Of a stretch of DNA of 55,946 nucleotides, positions 49,000-55,946 are shown piece after piece (the stretch's first letter is position 1; each line of letters opens with the position of its first letter). Location of the stretch: NCBI GenBank assembly GCA_037074765.1, contig JBAMDO010000284.1, positions 1 to 55,946 on the forward strand. The letters are read 5' to 3'. The position numbers were made by a program, and so were the translations under genes. The notes under the pieces were generated by a model. That model did no database searches. It was given only the letters and a program-made list of their open reading frames with translations, and was not told the DNA's origin. Origin of the DNA: Mansonella perstans. Its lineage: Eukaryota; Nematoda; Chromadorea; Rhabditida; Onchocercidae.

Positions 49000-51900
49000 A
49001 GATATTCGTACTTGATGGATCCTAACTAATCAAGACTTTTAGAACTGCTTTGTCAATTCTTAATTGAAATGAAAGTATTTAACACTTTTCCCTAATTTTA
49101 TCAAAATTCAAGTTTGTTATCTCACTACCAGCATCATTCGTTCTTATATCATCTTCTATACTCATCCACACTATTTCAAGATTCAAGCATTGTATAGGCC
49201 TAAAAAGTTTGCCGGTGACTGAAAGGCCTACGATTTGAAACCTTTGAAGCTAGAAACAATTACTTTAGATGAAAATGACTGAATATTTAGCAGAGCCTTC
49301 TACCTATTATAGATGAAATAATGTTGACATATTACTTTAATAGTAAAGAAGAAAAAGCAGTAAACAAAATATTATCCCTTTCTACGGGAATAGATTTACT
49401 TCGTTCGTTAGTTGTAAATTCGATTCGATGTAAACTGCAATTATTTTAGATGAAAGTTATTTTTAGGACTGACGGAGGAATTCAACTTTTAATTCGTGAA
49501 GTGACAGCCGAATGTACGAACAGATTTCACAGGATTTAAAAGTTATATCATGCCAGATACGACGATTGGTACTGTAATGTGTATTCTCTCGATTACGATA
49601 ATAGATTCAAACTTCTGCAGTTTTAAGGATTTGTTATTCAACAGTATGTTTTCCATCAATCTCTTCAATGTGAGTTTAGCGCCTTGCTACATGTAAATCA
49701 CCTTGGATATTATATAATATGTTCTTATTGCTTATTGAAGTTAAACCTGACAATGACGTACTGTGGTGTCAAATGTGTTATGGACATTTACCCTGACAGA
49801 ATGTGAATCAGTATAGGGATATTTCCATAATGACCTTTGGGGAGTTAAGTTTGACCTTTTTCATTGCCAAAATTGAAAATCATTGTACGTAATTTGAAAT
49901 TGCTTAGAATTTATTTTTGCTGTCCTCCAAATCTGACCGATTTTCTGCTGTCGTCAGTATTATTGCCGAAATACATTCATTTCAGGATTTAACTGGGATG
50001 AATGCTTATATATCAGGTCTGAACAATTCTGATAAACTGTGCGGTAAATAGAGACGCGTACAAATTTGAGTTGGCGAGAAGAATCACGTGTAAAGGTATG
50101 ATAGATTGATATTGTGAGTGCTGATTGTTTTATTTTCGGAATTATATGTTTAATTAACTTAATTTCCTAATAAAGTTTAAGTTGGGCGAGGCCATTATGT
50201 TCCATAATAGATGTCTAATATAATTCAGATCTGGAAAAGTTATCAAGAATTACATTATCTTTTGCAGAGTTTGGAACTTAAATTTCCTAAATACTTTGCA
50301 AGGAATTTATAGTTTATGTTAAGCGTAAACATGACTTTTTCAAAAAAGAAAGAAACGTGATGGATAAAAGCGTTAGCCAAGCCATGTAATTAGCTTATTT
50401 TTCATATTTTCAGAACGAGTATATTTCGTTCTTCCAAAAGCTGACGTGATACGTGGTTGAGAAGGCGTGAAGTGTGAGATGTATGGAAGCACTGATTTAT
50501 ATGAAGCTGACGAAAATTTGTTGCTACTTAATTCTGATGCTCATAATGAAGATAATTGTGGTTCGTCTTTTGATTCGATGAAATTTTAGAAAGAGTTTGT
50601 ATTCACAATAGATTTGTATTTGATTGGCTTGGTTGCTTACTTATAATCTTGCTTTGCTAATAAAATAGATTCCTTCAGTTTTTGGAAAAACATTTGATAA
50701 ATCTAAAAGCGAAGCCATAATCTCCAAATAAAAAACAACAAAAATCTGTATATTTGACATATATATGACAGTCATTATATATGATGATACAGGTACTGTA
50801 AATGTTTATCCAATAATGAATGGTGCATGCTTGCTGTGTTTAAATACCTCATTGTGCCATATTTTTATTAGGATAGTTTTTTTTTTTTTTTTGTTTTTTT
50901 CATTTTTCTTTTTTGTTCTTTTAACTGCCTGTTATCCACTTTATCTTTCGCTTTTTATTATAAGTAAAATTTATACATGAATGCATGTCGCTGTTAAGGC
51001 TTTCTGATACTACAAATTTCCAGTATTTTTGCCAGCTTCAAAAAGGAAATTCCTGAATCCGCTCAGTGGTTTTTCATCGTAGCCTTTTTTAAGTGAAATG
51101 AATTAAATGAAGAGTGTTCAGAAAACTTAAATGTCCAGCTGTCGATCTTTACCATCTTTTTTTTCTGTTCGTTTTTACTTTTTATTGAAATTCAAATATT
51201 ATGTTTCAATTTTTTATTTTTTTGGAATGTTTTTTTTTTTTTGTTCATTTTTAAAGTGTGTGGCGGAAAGTCTTGGAAGATCGATTTCATAAGTTGCAGT
51301 GATTACAAAACTAACATGTTTATGATCTTTTTAAAATTTTTTTCCTTTGTTGGCAGTTGATCTTTGTGATGTGTGCAAATTTTTCATAAATAATGAATTT
51401 CTTACAGAGATATATCATTTCACCATTAAATCATGAGCAATTAAAAATCATTTCAGCATTAAATCATGAGCAATTAAAAAATCAATAATTCCATTGTGTA
51501 AATTTTAATCTTTGACTGCAGTCATGCTGTTTCTATTATTAGTGAGTTGCGGCGGAACATTACATTACAAATATTCCAGTAAACATTAGCCTTTCTCATT
51601 TCTGTTTGTCGTGTCATCTGATTTTGCTGAAACGTCGTTACTTATTCGCCGACACATTTTCCGTAATTTCAATGTCTTTTTTTTATCGTTTTCCCTAAAA
51701 TTTGAAATCGATTTTATTATATTTGTACAAATGACAGTTGAAACATTCAACGCAGCTATGAAGTATCGCTTGCGATACTATTAGTGAAAAAACACTGTCA
51801 TCGTGAAAGGATTGTTATATATGAACTGTTTGGGAATTGTCATTGTGGAGGGATTGTTAGATGCTAAATATAGCCAATATGGTGGTTGTAAAGCAAGTTT

Positions 51901-52920
51901 GAATGAGAAATTTCTTATATTTATTTTTTTGGTTTCAAGCCATCTTTAAGAATTGGTTATAAATTCACATTTAAAATTAAAAGATCATTTCTGTTGCATT
52001 TTGACAAAAAAAAAGTGTTTAAAGTAGTCAAGTTTATAATTGAATAGTATTGCTTTATGTTGGTCGATTCGCTTTGTGTGTTTGATTAAATTTCAGATAT
52101 TTCTGACTTTCTTTTGGGATTTGGTGTTCTCATTTTTTCCTAGGAAACATAGGTTTATGGGTCTATTTAGGAAACATTTAGGGATTTGATTACAAGATAC
52201 ATGGGAAAGTTAGAATATTCGTAGATAACGAGATACCTTAAATATAATAGAAGGCACTAGGCAGTGCCATTATTGTCTAGTTGAGTTTTATGGAATTTTG
52301 CAGTATTTAAGGTGCATTCATACGGCTTTTGCAAACAGTCCCTTATCTCTGTAGAGAACTTGGAAAAAAATCCAAATGCTTATAAAAAGACGTTCAAGTT
52401 TTCATAAACTTATGATCAGTCGATTGTTTAATTTAGAAAATTATAGAAATTGGGAAAGTAGGAAGGTTTTTTGAAATTCCTGTAAAAAATATGGCATCCC
52501 AATGTACTAATTTATTGAAATGGCTAGATCGTAATGTAATAAATAAATAATTTAATTTGTGCCGAATTGCATATCCTTAATTTTTTTTCTTTTTGCATGT
52601 AACTTATGAAATTATTTGTTTTCGGAATAGTTGCAGATCGGGATTCGATGCAGGAAAAAAATGCGATGAATATTATTCATCCAGATTCCCAGATGCTGAA
52701 ACGTCTTGTTCAAATACCGGACGTTCCACATTCGGTAGTTTAACTGCGAAAGCTCTTGCTTATATAGCTCATACGTAAAGATATTCAAGAAGAACAAATT
52801 TAAATTATCTAATTTTCTTACATGTTAAAATTCATAGAAGTGAAAAAATGTTCTCGCTACTAGTGATGTAAAAGTCCCAGCATCTTATTCTATTTCAATT
52901 GAATTTATGTCGGCTAGCAT
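49000..52920. other. Mostly non-coding, with two possible NRAMP 5' exons
   Basis: Two plus-strand pieces could be 5' exons of the transporter. 50479-50589 is a 36-codon acidic ORF (MYGSTDLYEADENLLL, NSDAHNEDNC). 52632-52778 reads RSGFDAGKKCDEYYSSRF, ETSCSNTGRSTFGSL and has a donor AC|GTAAAG. Neither joins in phase to the exon at 52937. The rest is AT-rich with T runs near 50880 and 51230. Confidence 0.3.
51414..51479. repeat. 33-bp tandem duplication
   Basis: ATCATTTCACCATTAAATCA... GCAATTAAAA is repeated once, with a single C/G difference. Confidence 0.9.
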
Positions 52921-52936
52921 TGAATATATTTTATAG

Positions 52937-55369
52937 GGATTCAGTTTTCGAAAGCTATGGGCCTTTATGGGTCCTGGATTCTTGATGAGCATAGCTTATT
53001 TGGATCCAGGAAATATTGAAAGCGACTTGCAGTCGGGATCACAGGCTCAGTATCGAGTGAATTTTCTAATGCTTTATTGGGCAATATATTTTATTTAATC
53101 ACTTTTTTCGATCTAAATCTACAAAAACGCGAGGAAAAAGATATAATCAGTTATTATAACAGAAAATTATACATTACCGTATGTTTCAGCTGTTATGGGT
53201 TTTGCTCTCAGCGCATATTATTGGTTTATTTCTGCAGAGATTATCCGCTCGTCTGGGTATTGTTAGTGGAAGGCATATGGCAGAAGTAAATAAGTTTTTC
53301 TTTTTTTTTTTTTGTAAGAAGACAACAGAAACTGTGACTGTTCGTCTTCACGCTTTCCTGGTATTCTCTACTTAATAATCAGTCAAGAATGAAACAAAAA
53401 TTCCACATTTACTAGGTAGCATATGAATATTACCCACGCATGCCGAGACTGATTTTATGGGTAATGATTGAAATAGCAATTATTGGAAGTGATATGCAGG
53501 AAGTGATCGGAACATCGATTGCATTCTATCTTATAACTGGGGACGGTGAGGCATTCATACATAAATCTGCATTTATATTAATATTCTTAGAATTCCATGT
53601 GTTTGAAAATTTCGAGGATTTTGAATGTTTGCAGGATTCCACTATACGTTGGCGTTCTCATTACCGTTTAGATACATTTTTTTTCTTATTTCTGGATACA
53701 TATGGCTTTCGGAAGCTTGAAATATTTTTCGTAACTTTGATTTCGATTATGGCAGCTACTTTCGGTTATGAAGTAAGTTACTGCTTAGAAGGAGTCTTTC
53801 TTCTGAAATAGTATGTTCTGAAAAAACTTGAAATATATACTAATATGTTTAGTATTGATAGTAAACCGGACCAGCTGTCGGTCTTCAAAGGTATGCTTGT
53901 ACCGTGGTGCGAAGGTTGTGGTCGTGATCAGTTCTTACTTGCTGTCAGTATTGTTGGTGCTGTTATAATGCCTCATAATTTATACCTTCATTCTGCGCTT
54001 GTTAAGGTTTATTTTTTTTATCCTCACTATAATTGTCATTAATTTGATTAGAAACAGATTAAAAGTCATTCGGTAAAGTCTGTATTGATTCCATGTGAAA
54101 GCGTGAAATTTAAAATTTGGATTTGTGTTTTTTTGGGTTTCAGAATGCTTTTGTTCAGAGTCGTGAAATAAATAGGAAAAAGAAGTCAAGTATTCAGGAA
54201 GCAAGTTTCTACTACTTCATCGAATCCGGTGTTGCTTTATTATGTAGTTTTATAATCAATGTCTTTGTTGTTGCTGTTTTTTGCGCATGGGTTGTATGGC
54301 AAGACTAATTACGAAATAGTATGTTTTAATTTCATGTTACGAGAATTTAAATTCAATTTTATTCTCATTCAAAGCAAATAAAAACTATCGGAAATTTAAC
54401 AATATGTAATAAAATTCATGGGTTGCTATTTTGATTTGATCTAATTTAAACTCATTGGAGAGGGTAAATTGTGACGCACGTAAAGGTATCATGGATCCAG
54501 CAGCGTTTCCTTACGATAATGAAACGGCTAAATCAGATTTATACAAAGGTGGTATATTTCTTGGCTGTGAATTTGGTTTCGTTGCTCTCTATGTTTGGGG
54601 TATTGGTATCTGGGCAGCTGGACAAAGTTCTACAATGACTGGTACCTATACAGGGCAGTTTGTGATGGAGGTATGTCTGTTTACTGTAAATGGTATGTGT
54701 GAGTAAATCTTTCCTGTTTCTTTCGGATTTAACAAGATTGGATATTGCAAATTGTAATTTTATAATCATTACATTTTTTTCATATAATGCGCTGCAGGGT
54801 TTCTTGCAAATCCATTGGGCTCGTTGGAAACGAGTTTTGGTTACTCGTAGCATCACAATTTTGCCAGCACTTTTTCTTGCGTTGCGCATAAATAGTATGC
54901 ATGACTTAACAGGAATGAACGATTTGCTAAACTGCGTTCAAATGCTGCAACTGCCATTTGCGCTTATCCCAGTGGTAACATTTACATCTAGTGCCAAGGT
55001 TATGCTCGATTTTCGCAATTCCAGGTTCCTTCATTGTTTTTGTATTCTTTAACTCTGGAATATTGTATATATAGGAAAGAGAAAGGCTTCATAGTAATGA
55101 ATTTACTGTACTTGTATTTCTTCGAGGAATTAAGTTCCATATAGTAATTTATTTTACCGTTTCTTATTTTGCTCTTTATTTTTAGGTTTTTCCAAGTCTC
55201 GGCGCTAATTGTATCGTGCATTGTAATTGCCATTAATTTATTGTTCTTCGTGGACTACATAACTGGAGAACTGGGGAATGAATGGTACATTTGGGTAATA
55301 CTCTTAATCCCATCGATCGCATATCTTTTATTCGTCTGCTATTTGGTATATTTGCAATTACTTTTGTGA
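52937..55369 (+). CDS. NRAMP/SMF divalent metal transporter, several frame breaks
   Basis: Proton-coupled Mn/Fe importer family. Exons: 52937-53056 ([33 protein letters not shown]), 53190-53285, 53416-53545 ([19 protein letters not shown]), 53635-53772, 53853-54006 ([17 protein letters not shown]), 54159-54318, about 54461-54670 ([17 protein letters not shown], the consensus transport signature), 54798-55024 ([15 protein letters not shown]) and 55186-55369. The metal-binding DPGN and MPH motifs are intact. Frames fail in three neighbouring exons: 53635-53772 lacks two bases (one at its start, one where GTTTAGAT should read GTTTTAGAT), 53853-54006 lacks two at TATTGAT, and 54159-54318 has an extra G in TGGG. 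Either consensus errors or a recent pseudogene. The N-terminal exon is unproven. Confidence 0.88.
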
Positions 55370-55946
55370 AAATTTTTCATAAATTGAAATTTATCCTTAA
55401 TATTAGTTTGTTTCTTTGCTAAATATGACAAAAATACGTCTTTGTAACAAGAATGAAGAAACACGTCTTGTGAGATATGAATGAAAAAAACATTTAGTGA
55501 TCGGACATATTGCTAGAAACTTAAACAAGGTAAGATCAGACTCAATCCATTGATTGTTTAACTAACAGTAGAATTAAATAAAAGTAGTATGGTCGGTAGA
55601 TTTTGTAAGTTTATTTCACGAGACTGTATGCTTCTTTATTGAATCGAATGACTGCATTTTCATGATGATTATTGTAATTTTTTAATTTACAAGGTTTTAT
55701 AAATATCAGTTTCATCGTTTTATTTTACTCACTGGAATAGAGCATTCTCATTATTTTAGTAATTCTTTGAAATTTCAGCTATTCGTATGTATGGCGGCAA
55801 TAGGTATGCTAACTTCTCCAAAATGGAAAGCAAGTTTTATTTAAATACGATTCGCTTTTTCAACTGTTTGAATTTCAGCAGGCTTTTTTGGTTTTGTGTA
55901 TTATATGTTGTCGTTATTATAGTTATTATAATAATGTTATGTAAGA
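55067..55946. repeat. Right copy of the ~880-bp direct repeat
   Basis: Matches 1-878 with about nine differences, including an extra T in an A run, an extra GT/TA step before TATGC and one missing A. It contains the end of an NRAMP intron, the last NRAMP exon, the intercistronic region and the first exons of the small membrane protein (ATG at 55787). The window stops inside it. Confidence 0.95.

Noticed and set aside
1..55946. tRNA, rRNA and CRISPR arrays
   Set aside because: I looked for T-loop GTTCGAATC-type words, conserved rRNA words and regularly spaced direct repeats and found none convincing.

Overview
The window looks like a stretch of a nematode nuclear genome. It is AT-rich, with short multi-exon genes, strong TTTTCAG/TTTTAG 3' splice sites, short 5' leaders that follow such a site directly (as expected for spliced-leader addition), and proteins closest to Caenorhabditis families: a SEK-1-type MAP2K, nucleobindin, an NRAMP metal transporter, tetraspanins and selenoprotein K. 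A spirurid or filarial-type parasite is my best guess, but no species can be named from this alone. All family assignments come from reading translated exons by eye; no search was run.

Layout from left to right. 1-878 is a near-identical copy of the right end (55067-55946) and carries the last exon of an NRAMP transporter plus the start of a small membrane-protein gene (718-1094). A tetraspanin lies on the minus strand at 2669-4592, glyoxalase II at 6335-8182 (minus), and an unidentified probably nuclear coiled-coil protein at 9324-11865 (minus). Two minisatellites follow at 12.1-12.7 kb. sek-1-like MAP2K is at 14343-16719 (plus). From 16.7 to 31.2 kb there is little recognisable coding sequence: exon-like fragments, a mariner-like relic, microsatellites, a strong hairpin, and one possible membrane protein at 26.5-27.2 kb.

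An eight-cysteine (TspanC8-type) tetraspanin occupies 31312-35294 (plus). An unrecognised minus-strand coding-like region lies at 37.1-38.7 kb. Nucleobindin is at 40065-43986 (plus). Selenoprotein K (45396-46175) is followed closely by a small membrane protein gene (44627-45214), both on the minus strand and possibly one operon. 47.6-49 kb holds a decayed hAT transposase. The NRAMP transporter fills 52937-55369 (plus) and is followed by the same small gene whose complete copy is at the left end.

Functional links are loose, as expected for a eukaryotic region. The products are mainly membrane and secretory-pathway proteins (two tetraspanins, NRAMP, SelK, nucleobindin), a stress MAP-kinase kinase and a methylglyoxal detoxification enzyme. 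The most informative oddities are the 880-bp repeat at the two ends, several frame-breaking indels in the NRAMP exons, a damaged splice acceptor in sek-1, and a UGA-Gly-stop tail with a downstream hairpin in SelK.
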